This document shows, piece by piece, positions 35,786 through 46,236 of a stretch of 64,000 nucleotides of DNA. The stretch is from Acinetobacter sp. BY419. GTDB taxonomy: Bacteria > Pseudomonadota > Gammaproteobacteria > Pseudomonadales > Moraxellaceae. The stretch is taken from the NCBI RefSeq assembly GCF_019038395.1, contig NZ_JAGFXZ010000005.1, positions 62,001 through 126,000 of the forward strand, in the 5' to 3' direction. The first letter of the stretch is position 1. Each line of letters opens with the position of its first letter. The notes beneath the pieces are model-generated. The model ran no database searches. It was given only the letters and a program-made list of their open reading frames with translations, and was not told the origin of the DNA. Position numbers and translations under genes: made by a program.

Positions 35786-36226
35786 TTACTTTTTATTGCT
35801 TGCCAAACGTAGTAAAGCTTGGCTAAGCTTAGGGTCGCTTATAAAGTCAGCAGCACTACGAAGTAATTCCTGTGTTTCTGAATTTAATGCTCTTTCAGGT
35901 GTTGCTGCAACAGGTTGCGTTTGCGAAGGATTCCTCAGACAAACTTGAAGTTTAGTAAGATCCGTTAATTCATTTATTTGAGAGAGTTGTGAAATGTATT
36001 GCTTTTGAAGATAGGCCAATTGACTGATCATGGCCTGGTTTTCACCAGTAATCGTTAACACACCATTTTGATAGCATACAACTTGCCAGTGTTCCGGTTG
36101 GGGCAACAGCGGTTGTACGAGTTTCGTAAGTTTCTGCCAGGCAGCAACTTGTGATGAGAGAAACGAAAAGTTTCCTGTTTTTATCTGTTTTCTGGTTTGT
36201 TGAAAAACGTTGACAGGTTCCGACAT
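35786..36226 (-). CDS. dciA: DciA family replicative helicase loader (DUF721)
   Basis: DciA helps load DnaB helicase in bacteria lacking DnaC. The 146-aa protein has the DUF721 core: FLSSQVAAWQKLTKLVQPLLP, WQVVCYQNGVLTITGENQAM and LQKQYISQLSQINELTDL, followed by a variable tail. A position beside lpxC on the opposite strand is typical for Pseudomonadales. The similarity is family level; the sequence is divergent, so confidence rests partly on context. Confidence 0.8.
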   Translation of the reverse strand: MSEPVNVFQQTRKQIKTGNFSFLSSQVAAWQKLTKLVQPLLPQPEHWQVVCYQNGVLTITGENQAMISQLAYLQKQYISQLSQINELTDLTKLQVCLRNPSQTQPVAATPERALNSETQELLRSAADFISDPKLSQALLRLASNKK

Positions 36227-36333
36227 ACATTATTCCTACATATTTATGTCTTAATCTTATGCGCTTCTTTTAGTGGATATCAAGGATAGAGATCTTCAAG
36301 GAACTCGATTAGAGCATTTTAGAGAGGTTTTTT

Positions 36334-37017
36334 ATGCACATGCGACGTATTTTGTTGGCATTTTCTTTATCAGTTTCAGCGGCTTCGGTAGCTTTCGCAG
36401 ATTTAGTCAATCTAAATCAAGAAAATGGATCAACAGATCGTATCGAGCAATTGACACGGACTTTGGCACAGGGTGCATATACTCATCCAGATGACATCGA
36501 TATTCCAGCACAAACCAAATTAAATGTTCAGCTTCGTGAAAAGCCGGTTGAACTGAACAATCAAACACTTGCGCAGAAGTATGCTAGTACTTCATCAAAC
36601 AAAACCGCAGTGAACAGTGCTTATTCTTGGCTGATTTCTCATCCTTTACCTAATTCTCGCGTAAGTTCAAGTTACGGTGGCCGCACCATGGGTGGCCGTG
36701 CTGAAAATCATTCAGGCCTTGATCTTGCAGCACCAAGCGGTACACCAATCTATGCTACAGGTTCAGGAATTGTGACCAAATCGGGTTGGGGCACTGGTTA
36801 TGGCCAATACGTAGAAATTAATCACGGCAATGGCTATTTAACGCGCTATGCTCATGCTTCACGTCTTATTGCACGTGTGGGAGAACAGGTGCAAGCGGGT
36901 GATCATATTGCTAACGTTGGCTGTACTGGTCGCTGTACCGGTCCACACTTGCATTATGAAGTAGTAAAAGACGGTCAACGTAAAAACCCATCTACTTATT
37001 TGGCTATGTTACCTTAA
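36334..37017 (+). CDS. LytM/M23 family metallopeptidase
   Basis: This is a 227-aa exported protein with a signal peptide (residues 1-22, cleaved near AFA-D). The C-terminal LytM domain (residues 110-225) has the zinc motifs HxxxD (H126, D130) and HxH (H205, H207) plus H174, so it should be an active peptidoglycan endopeptidase rather than a degenerate activator. Two Cys in GCTGRCTGPH frame the second motif. GAGAGG precedes the ATG. It lies divergent from dciA and may act in septal or lateral wall remodelling. Confidence 0.88.
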   Translation: MHMRRILLAFSLSVSAASVAFADLVNLNQENGSTDRIEQLTRTLAQGAYTHPDDIDIPAQTKLNVQLREKPVELNNQTLAQKYASTSSNKTAVNSAYSWLISHPLPNSRVSSSYGGRTMGGRAENHSGLDLAAPSGTPIYATGSGIVTKSGWGTGYGQYVEINHGNGYLTRYAHASRLIARVGEQVQAGDHIANVGCTGRCTGPHLHYEVVKDGQRKNPSTYLAMLP

Positions 37018-37090
37018 GTATAGACCTGAATCACAACCTGTATCTCTATACATAAAAAACCTCCAATAAGCATTTTAATGCGTTTAAGCT

Positions 37091-37123
37091 AAAAGCTCTT
37101 CAAGTCAAATTGAAGGGCTTTTT
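37091..37123 (+). terminator. Terminator of the M23 peptidase gene
   Basis: AAAAGCTCTTCAA/TTGAAGGGCTTTTT with a six-base loop, about 75 nt after the stop. Confidence 0.85.
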
Positions 37124-37190
37124 GTTTTATCGCTTTTAAATCTCATATTATCACCAACTATTATAATGTTTGTATAATAAATCGCCTTAA

Positions 37191-37218
37191 TTGACTATTT
37201 TTTGTTATGTAGTGTAAT
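37191..37218 (+). promoter_or_regulatory. Candidate aceE promoter
   Basis: TTGACT (37191-37196) and TGTAAT (37213-37218) are spaced 16 bp, each 5/6 to consensus. The leader to the ATG is about 120 nt and contains the inverted repeat ACCATA/TATGGT (37276-37281, 37299-37304) around GAGATCTC, possibly an operator or leader hairpin. The remainder of 37018-37345 holds only the preceding terminator. Confidence 0.5.
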
Positions 37219-37345
37219 TATACGTCACCAATCATTTAGTTCCTAAATAGTACTGCCAAATCGCATTCATCTGAGACCATACCTGCTGAGATCTCAAATA
37301 TGGTACATATAGGAGATTGGATTAGGCTTTTAGGAACTGTAGATT

Positions 37346-40048
37346 ATGGCGTTTTATGGCGATACAGACGCGCAAGAAACCCAAGAATGGCAAGATGCAT
37401 TTGATTCTGTTTTGCAGCATATGGGCACTGAGCGTGCAGCATTTTTATTAGAAAAACTTTATCAACGCGCAATCGCAAAGCATGTTCCTATTCAGCGTTT
37501 AAATACTCCCTACTTAAATACGATTTCTGTTGAAGAACAGCCAGCAATGCCAGGTGACCAGGACATGGAGCGCCGGATTCGTGCGCTGATCCGCTGGAAT
37601 GCCCTGGCAATGGTCTTGCGTGCGAATAAAACCGGTGATGATCTCGGTGGTCACCTGGCGAGCTTTGCTTCTTCTGCGACCCTCTATGATGTGGGCTTTA
37701 ACCACTTTTTCCGTGCCAACAGTGATCACTTTGGCGGCGACATGATCTATTACCAGGGTCACTGTGCACCGGGTATTTACGCGCGTTCATTTTTAGAAGG
37801 CCGTTTGACTGAAGAGCATCTGAATAATTTTCGTCGTGAAGTCGGTGGTAAAGGTCTGCCATCTTATCCGCATCCTTATTTGATGCCGGACTACTGGCAG
37901 TTCCCGACGGTATCGATGGGTCTGGGTCCCATCATGTCGATTTATCAGGCGCATATTCAAAAGTACCTGATGAACCGTGGCCTGATCAAAGAAGAAGATC
38001 GCAAGGTCTGGGCGTATTTGGGCGATGGCGAGATGGATGAGCCGGAAAGCCTGGGTGCAATTTCTCTGGCCGGTCGTGAAAAGCTCGATAACCTGATCTG
38101 GGTGGTGAACTGTAACTTGCAACGTCTGGATGGTCCGGTACGTGGTAATGGCAAGATCATTCAGGAGCTTGAGTCACTATTCCGCGGCGCAGGCTGGCGT
38201 GTAATTAAAGTTGTGTGGGGCCGTCACTGGGATCCACTGCTGGACAAAGACAAGTCTGGCGCACTAAAAGCGATCATGGAAGAAGCAGTCGATGGTGATT
38301 TCCAGCGCTACCAGGTAAAAGGCGGAGCTTATGCACGTGAAAAGTTCTTTGGTAAATATCCAGAAGCCAAAGAGCTGGTGAAAGATTTAAGCGATGAAGA
38401 TATTGATAATCTGAACCGTGGTGGTCACGATCCGTACAAAGTCTTTGCTGCCTATGCTGAAGCATGTACTGCCAAAGGTCAGCCGACCGTGATTCTGGCG
38501 AAAACCGTTAAAGGTTATGGTTTGTCGGAAGAAATCGAAGCTGTTAACAAGACTCACCAAATCAAGAAAATGCAAATCAATTCTTTGAAATACGTGCGTG
38601 ACCGCTTCAACCTTCCTTTCACCGATGAACAGCTGGAAGAAGTACCGTTCTATCGTCCAAGCGAAAATTCTCCTGAAATCAAGTATATGAAAGCCCGTCG
38701 TGAGGCTTTGGGTGGCTACCTGCCTGCACGTCGCAAGGACAGTGAACAACTGGCGATTCCTGAGCTTTCAGTATTTGATTCGGTCTTGGCGGGTTCAAAC
38801 GGTAAACAACAGTCGACCACGATGGTGATGGTTCGTTTAATCTCTGCACTTCTTAAAGAGAAAGCGATTAAAGACCGTGTTGTTCCAATCGTGCCTGACG
38901 AAGCCCGTACTTTCGGTCTGGAAGGCATGTTCCGTCAGCTCGGTATTTATGCCGCACATGGCCAGAAATATACCCCGGAAGATCAAGAGCAGCTGATGCA
39001 CTACCGTGAAGCCAAAGATGGTCACATGTTGCAAGAAGGGATTAACGAAGCCGGTGCGATGAGTGCATGGGCCGCGTTAGGCACCAGTTATTCAACCAAT
39101 AACCTGCCAATGATTCCAATGTACATGTACTACTCGATGTTTGGTTTCCAGCGTATCGGTGATATTGCATGGGCCGCAGGCGATGCACAGGCACAAGGTT
39201 TCTTGCTGGGCGCTACTGCAGGTCGTACTACACTGAACGGTGAAGGCTTGCAGCATCAGGATGGTCATTCCCACATCCTGGCCAGTACCATTCCAAACTG
39301 TGTCGCTTATGACCCATGTTTCGGTTATGAATTGGCAGTGATCGTGCATGACGGTTTACGACGTATGTATGTGAATCAGGAACGTGTGTTCTATTACCTG
39401 ACGGTGATGAACGAAAACTACGAGCATCCTGAAATGCCAAAAGGTGTTGAAGAAGGCATCAAGCGCGGTATGTACCTGCTTGAAGAAGACGAGAAAGCCA
39501 CGGTACAGTTACTGGGCTCAGGCGTAATTCTGCGTGAAGTGATCAAGGCAGCAAAAATCCTGCGTGAAGAGTATCAGATTCATTCCAATGTCTACAGCGT
39601 GACCAGCTTCAATGAACTGGCACGTGATGGTATGGCATGTGAAGAATACAACCGCCTGCATCCGCTTACTGAAGAAGTGAAAGAAGCCTGGGTATCGAAA
39701 CAGCTACGCGGTACCGAAGGTATTGTGGTGTCTGCGACCGATCATATGCGTGCCTATAGCGAACAGATCCGTGCTTATCTTCCGGATGGCCGTCCATTCG
39801 TAGCACTGGGTACTGACGGTTATGGCCGTTCAGATACACGTGCCAACTTGCGCAGTTACTTCGGTGTTGATGCTGCCCATATTGTGGTGGCAACCCTGAA
39901 AAAACTGGCAGATGAAGGTGAAGTTGATCCGCGTCTGGTTAAAGATGCGATCTCTACTTTCGAGCTGGATACAGATCGTCCAGTGGCTTGGGCACCTCAA
40001 GAAACCCCATCTGTACATGCTGTTGCTGACTACAAAGAGGAGAACTAA
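37346..40048 (+). CDS. aceE: Pyruvate dehydrogenase E1 component, homodimeric
   Basis: E1 decarboxylates pyruvate on thiamine diphosphate and acetylates the lipoyl arms of E2. The 900-aa length marks the homodimeric AceE type. The ThDP-binding motif GDGEMDEPES is at 226-235 followed by WVVNCNLQRLDGPVRGNGKI; SHILASTIPNCVAYDP and AHGQKYTPEDQEQLMHYRE are family signatures. It is followed 2 bp later by aceF, so the two are co-transcribed; lpd (E3) is not in the window. Confidence 0.96.
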   Translation: MAFYGDTDAQETQEWQDAFDSVLQHMGTERAAFLLEKLYQRAIAKHVPIQRLNTPYLNTISVEEQPAMPGDQDMERRIRALIRWNALAMVLRANKTGDDLGGHLASFASSATLYDVGFNHFFRANSDHFGGDMIYYQGHCAPGIYARSFLEGRLTEEHLNNFRREVGGKGLPSYPHPYLMPDYWQFPTVSMGLGPIMSIYQAHIQKYLMNRGLIKEEDRKVWAYLGDGEMDEPESLGAISLAGREKLDNLIWVVNCNLQRLDGPVRGNGKIIQELESLFRGAGWRVIKVVWGRHWDPLLDKDKSGALKAIMEEAVDGDFQRYQVKGGAYAREKFFGKYPEAKELVKDLSDEDIDNLNRGGHDPYKVFAAYAEACTAKGQPTVILAKTVKGYGLSEEIEAVNKTHQIKKMQINSLKYVRDRFNLPFTDEQLEEVPFYRPSENSPEIKYMKARREALGGYLPARRKDSEQLAIPELSVFDSVLAGSNGKQQSTTMVMVRLISALLKEKAIKDRVVPIVPDEARTFGLEGMFRQLGIYAAHGQKYTPEDQEQLMHYREAKDGHMLQEGINEAGAMSAWAALGTSYSTNNLPMIPMYMYYSMFGFQRIGDIAWAAGDAQAQGFLLGATAGRTTLNGEGLQHQDGHSHILASTIPNCVAYDPCFGYELAVIVHDGLRRMYVNQERVFYYLTVMNENYEHPEMPKGVEEGIKRGMYLLEEDEKATVQLLGSGVILREVIKAAKILREEYQIHSNVYSVTSFNELARDGMACEEYNRLHPLTEEVKEAWVSKQLRGTEGIVVSATDHMRAYSEQIRAYLPDGRPFVALGTDGYGRSDTRANLRSYFGVDAAHIVVATLKKLADEGEVDPRLVKDAISTFELDTDRPVAWAPQETPSVHAVADYKEEN

Positions 40049-40050
40049 GC

Positions 40051-42063
40051 ATGCAAATTACGACTCCTGATATTGGTGTAGACAAGGCAACAGTGGCTGA
40101 AATTCTGGTCAAAGTCGGTGATACGATTGCGATCGATGACAGCATTGTTCTACTTGAATCTGATAAAGCCTCTGTTGAAGTGCCAAGTACTTCAGCGGGC
40201 ATGGTGAAAAGCATTCTGGTCAGCCAGGGTGATGAAGTCACTGAAGGCGCGGTACTGATTGAGCTGCAAGCTGAAGATGGTAGTTCTGAGGATACGGTGG
40301 AACCGCAGAAAGCGGATCTGTCGCAAAAAACGTCAGAAAATACCCCAACCTCATTGTCTGACCAGGAAATCATGCAGGAACTGGCTTCACATCAGCCAAA
40401 AGCTTCTGCTGATCCGGCGACTCAAGCCCGCTCACAGGTGGTCGATGTGCAAGTACCCGATATTGGTGTGGAAAAAGCCATTGTCGGCGAAATTCTGGTC
40501 TCTGTTGGTGATGAAATCGACATAGATCAAAGTCTTGTGGTGGTTGAATCAGACAAGGCGACGGTTGAAGTGCCGAGTACAGTTTCAGGCACGGTAGAAT
40601 CCATCGACATTAAAGAAGGCGACACGATTAAAGAGGGTGTGGTAATTCTGAAAGTGAAAACGGCTGCTTCGGCAGTACACGCACAGACAGAAGCACCTCA
40701 AGCCGAAGTTGCTCAACCGGCCACATCAGAGAAAGCTGACGTGCCGCAAACATCAGCAGCACCTGCGGGTAATGTTGAAGTGATGGTGCCTGACCTCGGT
40801 GTAGACAAGGCGGCTGTGGCTGAAGTTCTGGTTCAGGTGGGTGATACGGTTAAAAAAGACCAAAGCATCATCGTGGTTGAATCAGACAAGGCAACGGTTG
40901 AAGTGCCAAGTACTGCGGCCGGTGTGATTAAAGCCATTCATGTTGAACTCGGACAAAATGTCTCTCAAGGCATTGCGTTGGTGACGATTGAAGCTGAAGC
41001 ACAAGCAGATGCGGCACATGTCGCAGCCAAAGCAGAGGCACCGAAAGCCGCTGTTGCACCCGTAGAGACAACCAAAGTAGCATCAGCACCTGCTACTCAA
41101 GCAGTAGTGACCTCTGACAATGCCGACAAGCTGACCGAAGAGCAGAATGCCGCCAACTCGAAAGTCTATGCCGGTCCTGCTGTACGGAAACTGGCACGTG
41201 AACTGGGTGTGGTACTGGCAGATGTTAAAGCATCTGGCCCCCATGGCCGCGTCATGAAAGAAGATTTGAAAGCGTATGTCAAAAAGCGTCTTACTGCGCC
41301 GCAGGCTGCTCCTGCAGCTGCTGCTACTCAAGTCGCAGGTCTGCCAAAACTGCCTGACTTTAGTGCGTTTGGTGGTGTGGAAGAGAAAGCCTTGTCGCGT
41401 TTGCAACAAGTGTCTATTCCACAGTTGTCACTGAATAATTTTATTCCACAAGTGACCCAGTTTGATGCAGCCGATATTACTGAGCTGGAAGCATGGCGTA
41501 ATGAGCTGAAAGGCAACTTCAAGAAAGAAGGTCTGAGTCTGACCATTATGGCTTTCATCATTAAAGCGGTTGCGCACTTGTTGAAAGAAGAGCGCGAGTT
41601 TGCGGGTCATTTGGCAGATGATGGCAAGTCTATCTTGCTACGTAACGAAATCCATATGGGGATCGCGGTAGCAACACCGGATGGTTTAACAGTTCCGGTA
41701 CTGCGTCATCCAGATCAGAAGTCGATTAAACAGATTGCCACTGAGCTGGGAACCTTGGGTCAAAAAGCGCGTGACAAAAAATTGTCGCCGAAAGATCTGC
41801 AAGGTGCGAATTTCACTATCACTAGCTTGGGTTCAATTGGTGGTACGGCATTTACGCCATTGGTGAACTGGCCGCAAGTGGCAATTCTGGGAATTTCACC
41901 TGCGACCATGCAACCGGTCTGGAATGGTGAAGGCTTTGATCCGCGCTTGATGCTGCCGTTGTCCCTGTCTTATGACCATCGTGTGATCAATGGGGCAGAT
42001 GCGGCACGCTTCACCAATAAGCTGACCAAACTGCTCAAAGATATTCGTACCTTATTGATCTAA
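40051..42063 (+). CDS. aceF: Pyruvate dehydrogenase E2 (dihydrolipoamide acetyltransferase)
   Basis: This is the structural and catalytic core of the complex. Three lipoyl domains are present with lysines K39 (LESDKASVEV), K169 and K280 (both VESDKATVEV), joined by Ala/Pro-rich linkers, then an E1-binding domain at about 372-410 (VYAGPAVRKLARELGV) and the acyltransferase domain. The active-site motif is YDHRVINGAD with His643 and Asn in place of the textbook Asp, as I recall from Pseudomonas-type E2. Length is 670 aa. The terminator with a UUCG loop follows 40 nt later. Confidence 0.95.
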   Translation: MQITTPDIGVDKATVAEILVKVGDTIAIDDSIVLLESDKASVEVPSTSAGMVKSILVSQGDEVTEGAVLIELQAEDGSSEDTVEPQKADLSQKTSENTPTSLSDQEIMQELASHQPKASADPATQARSQVVDVQVPDIGVEKAIVGEILVSVGDEIDIDQSLVVVESDKATVEVPSTVSGTVESIDIKEGDTIKEGVVILKVKTAASAVHAQTEAPQAEVAQPATSEKADVPQTSAAPAGNVEVMVPDLGVDKAAVAEVLVQVGDTVKKDQSIIVVESDKATVEVPSTAAGVIKAIHVELGQNVSQGIALVTIEAEAQADAAHVAAKAEAPKAAVAPVETTKVASAPATQAVVTSDNADKLTEEQNAANSKVYAGPAVRKLARELGVVLADVKASGPHGRVMKEDLKAYVKKRLTAPQAAPAAAATQVAGLPKLPDFSAFGGVEEKALSRLQQVSIPQLSLNNFIPQVTQFDAADITELEAWRNELKGNFKKEGLSLTIMAFIIKAVAHLLKEEREFAGHLADDGKSILLRNEIHMGIAVATPDGLTVPVLRHPDQKSIKQIATELGTLGQKARDKKLSPKDLQGANFTITSLGSIGGTAFTPLVNWPQVAILGISPATMQPVWNGEGFDPRLMLPLSLSYDHRVINGADAARFTNKLTKLLKDIRTLLI

Positions 42064-42102
42064 TCACTATCTGTGTTTCTCCCAAAAGAGAACGCAAAAA
42101 TT

Positions 42103-42130
42103 AAAAAACCCTGCTTCGGCAGGGTTTTTT
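42103..42130 (+). terminator. aceEF terminator
   Basis: AAAAAACCCTGC-TTCG-GCAGGGTTTTTT, a perfect stem with a UUCG tetraloop. Confidence 0.95.
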
Positions 42131-42175
42131 GTTGCTGCATTGAAAAATATTCTATTTGATTCTATACTTGGCACA

Positions 42176-42371
42176 CTTCATTGGGGAGTAGCCGCCTTTT
42201 GCGCAAAGCAGAAGGGTGATGGTCAACATATTTGCTCAACCGGGCATGGTCATCATAGCAAAGAACCAAGTCAGCTTTTTCAAGCTTTCTTTTGTTGGCA
42301 AGACCTTTGATTTACCACTCTGCAGATTTTGGCTAGCAGGAGCGGTGAGTCATTGGTATTGGATGCTAGCC
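42176..42371 (+). promoter_or_regulatory. yybP-ykoY manganese riboswitch
   Basis: The leader of the GDT1-type exporter gene carries the aptamer hallmarks: TTGGGGAGTAGCC (42181-42193), GTCAACATATTTGCTC then CCGGGCATGG (42241-42250), and GGCAAGACCTTTG (about 42297-42309). After the aptamer a perfect 8-bp stem GGCTAGCA/TGCTAGCC (42331-42338, 42364-42371) ends next to the weak ribosome site. No T-run follows, so translational rather than transcriptional control is suggested. The class binds Mn2+ and typically turns on Mn exporters. Confidence 0.85.
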
Positions 42372-42384
42372 AGAGAAAAACCTC

Positions 42385-42960
42385 ATGTATGAATTCTTAC
42401 TGTCGACTGCAATCGTGGCGCTGGCTGAAATGGGTGATAAAACCCAACTGCTGGCTTTGCTGCTTGCCGCACGCTTTCGTAAACCTGTTCCTATTTTACT
42501 TGCCATTTTATTGGCGACGCTGATTAATCATGGTCTTTCTGCGGTATTGGGACAGTGGGTGACGACCGTTATCGGGCCGGAAGTACTGTTGTGGATCGTC
42601 TCGATTGGCTTTATCGCGATGGCTGTCTGGATGCTGATTCCGGATGAACTCGGTGATGAAAATGCCAGTATCAATAAATGGCAAAAATTCGGGGTATTTG
42701 GCGCGACCTTTATTTTATTCTTTCTGGCAGAAATTGGCGATAAAACCCAGATTGCTACAGTCGCATTGGCAGCACGTTTCGATAGCGTATTCTGGGTGAT
42801 GCTCGGCACCACTTTGGGCATGATGCTGGCCAATGCACCTGCGGTATTTCTGGGGGATAAACTGGCAAATAGATTGCCAATCAGCCTGATTCATAAAATT
42901 GGAGCGGCCATTTTCCTGGTCATTGGTGTCGCCACCCTGCTTCAATATTATTTATTTTAA
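42385..42960 (+). CDS. GDT1/UPF0016 family manganese exporter
   Basis: This is a 191-aa inner-membrane protein with six hydrophobic segments in two homologous halves, each with the family motif: EMGDKTQLLALLLAARF (near 15) and EIGDKTQIATVALAARF (near 115). The acidic E-x-G-D-K-T residues bind the cation. Members such as bacterial MneA export Mn2+. The Mn riboswitch in its leader supports manganese as substrate and induction when Mn is high. It is monocistronic, with its own terminator. Confidence 0.9.
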   Translation: MYEFLLSTAIVALAEMGDKTQLLALLLAARFRKPVPILLAILLATLINHGLSAVLGQWVTTVIGPEVLLWIVSIGFIAMAVWMLIPDELGDENASINKWQKFGVFGATFILFFLAEIGDKTQIATVALAARFDSVFWVMLGTTLGMMLANAPAVFLGDKLANRLPISLIHKIGAAIFLVIGVATLLQYYLF

Positions 42961-42981
42961 AAATACAGTAATAATTGTATG

Positions 42982-43011
42982 AATCCTGAGCTAAAAACTC
43001 AGGATTTTTTA
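42982..43011 (+). terminator. Terminator of the Mn exporter gene
   Basis: AATCCTGAG/CTCAGGATT stem with a seven-base loop and a T-rich tail. Confidence 0.9.
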
Positions 43012-43144
43012 TTGCCAAAATATTCTCAAAACCCTTATAAATAGCGTGATATGGCCAGTTTTATTGATTGTAAGTTCAACTAAATGCTTATATCTTGTAT
43101 GGGTATAAAACAGCACTTTTAAATTTTAATCGGGGAATATCTAC

Positions 43145-43942
43145 ATGGTTTTTGAACGCACCACATCGCAGGTCCTGTTTGATAACGGGATACATAAATG
43201 CATCAGTTTTACCAGTCTGGTCAAAGGTGAAGGCGTTCAGGCAAACCAGTTTTTAATCATTGATAATGAGCGGGCTGCGGTACTCGATCCGGGTGGGGAT
43301 TTAACTTATGTTCCGCTAACCATGGAACTGAATAAATACACCCGTTTGACCAATCTGGACTATGTCATGGCCTCGCATCAGGATCCGGACATCATTACGT
43401 CGATGCCGCGCTGGCTGGTATATACCGAAGCCAAAGTAGTGGCTTCCAAGCTCTGGGCGCGTTTTTTGCCGCATTTAAATTCGGCCTTTATGAGCGACCG
43501 GATGAAAGGCAACTGGCTGGATCGACTGATAGAACTTCCTGATCATGGTCAAATTATTCCATTAGGTAACTCTAAAATTGTGGCGGTACCGGCACATTTC
43601 CTGCATTCCGTCGGTAATTTCCAGTTTTATGATCCGATTGCCAAGATCCTTTTTTCGGGAGACATGGGTGCCTCAATGGTCGAGGATGCCTCCAAGCCAC
43701 TGGAAAACTTTGCCGCGCATATTTCAAAGATGAAAGGTTTCCATCAACGTTATATGTGCAATAACAAGGTGATTCGTCTCTGGGTGCAAATGGTGCGTAG
43801 CATGAATATCGAGATGATTGTGCCGCAGCATGGAACGCCTTTTATGGGCAAAGAGCAGATCACCCAGTTTCTGGACTGGATTGAAACTTTGGAATGCGGC
43901 ACCGACCTGATGGATGAAACTGTATTTACCTGTCCTGAATAA
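43145..43942 (+). CDS. ODP-type di-iron metallo-beta-lactamase-fold protein
   Basis: The 265-aa protein resembles the oxygen-binding di-iron domain of flavodiiron proteins without the flavodoxin module. Seen: NQFLIIDNERAAVLDPGGD, the metal motif ASHQDPDI (H-x-D-x-D form), PAHFLHSVGNFQFYD, LFSGDMGAS and PQHGTPF. The ligands therefore appear complete. Without a fused flavodoxin or rubredoxin an electron donor must come from elsewhere. Role could be oxygen or NO reduction, or signalling; uncertain. It is monocistronic, about 95 bp before the YkgJ gene. Confidence 0.75.
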   Translation: MVFERTTSQVLFDNGIHKCISFTSLVKGEGVQANQFLIIDNERAAVLDPGGDLTYVPLTMELNKYTRLTNLDYVMASHQDPDIITSMPRWLVYTEAKVVASKLWARFLPHLNSAFMSDRMKGNWLDRLIELPDHGQIIPLGNSKIVAVPAHFLHSVGNFQFYDPIAKILFSGDMGASMVEDASKPLENFAAHISKMKGFHQRYMCNNKVIRLWVQMVRSMNIEMIVPQHGTPFMGKEQITQFLDWIETLECGTDLMDETVFTCPE

Positions 43943-44036
43943 GCACAGAAAACACAAAATTCTTCTTGTGTAGAAAAACAACATTTTTTATATTTCTTCT
44001 CCAAAAAACTTTTTTGATGACGAGAACTTATAATAA

Positions 44037-44402
44037 ATGTTGTCTCAAATTCCAACATCAGATGCATGTTTAAGCTGCGGGGCGTGCTGCGCCTATTTTA
44101 GGGTTTCATTTTATTGGGCTGAAGGCATACATATGCCTGAGCACTATACTGAACCGGTGACGGCCGTTTATTCCTGTATGGCTGGAACCAATCAAAAAAA
44201 GCCCCGCTGTATTGCACTGGGTGGCACGATCGCCAAGCAGGTGAGTTGCGGTATGTATGAGCTGCGCAGTTCTTCCTGCAAAGAAGTACAGATTGCCGAT
44301 GAGCAATGCAATAAGGCACGCCTGGCACACCATATGTTGCCTTTTGTGCAGATTGATACGGATGAAGCCGACAATGATGACAGTTTTGAATATGTCAGCT
44401 AA
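44037..44402 (+). CDS. YkgJ-family cysteine cluster protein
   Basis: The 121-aa protein starts with ACLSCGACCAYF (Cys11, 14, 17, 18) and has further cysteines (MAGTNQKKPRCIALGG, VSCGMYELRSSSC, DEQC), the pattern of the YkgJ/CxxCxxCC family thought to bind Fe-S or zinc. Function is not established. There is no clear ribosome site near the ATG at 44037. A terminator follows 9 nt after the stop. Confidence 0.85.
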   Translation: MLSQIPTSDACLSCGACCAYFRVSFYWAEGIHMPEHYTEPVTAVYSCMAGTNQKKPRCIALGGTIAKQVSCGMYELRSSSCKEVQIADEQCNKARLAHHMLPFVQIDTDEADNDDSFEYVS

Positions 44403-44410
44403 ATCGCCAG

Positions 44411-44437
44411 AAAGCAGAGCTTAGGCTCTGCTTTTTT
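44411..44437 (+). terminator. Terminator of the YkgJ gene
   Basis: AAAGCAGAGC/GCTCTGCTTTTTT stem, short loop, T-run. Confidence 0.9.
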
Positions 44438-44619
44438 AAGCTTTTGAAAACATCGGGATAGATTTAAAAATAAGGGTCAGGTTTCTAGAAATGTTGATTG
44501 CCCTGTAGAACCCGGATGGAGTCATTAGAAAGACAGCAGATAAAGGTAAAATGAATCGGAATTAAAAAAAATAATTTTGCAATTGCAATGAAATTTAAGC
44601 CGATATTTGTTTATAATAG

Positions 44620-46113
<1,494 letters not shown>

Positions 46114-46134
46114 TTTTCCGTGATTTAAAATTTT

Positions 46135-46166
46135 AAAAAGCCGTCATGCAAATGACGGCTTTTTTA
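46135..46166 (+). terminator. guaB terminator
   Basis: AAAAAGCCGTCAT-GCAA-ATGACGGCTTTTTT, a perfect stem. Confidence 0.95.
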
Positions 46167-46236
46167 TTTTGGTGTAAAGTGTGACACAAGGAAAAAAATG
46201 GGTGATATCAATCATCCGCTAAGAAGTGAGATAAAG

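Noticed and set aside
40130-40910. Near-identical repeats inside aceF
   Set aside because: These are the three lipoyl domains of E2, not a mobile or tandem DNA repeat.
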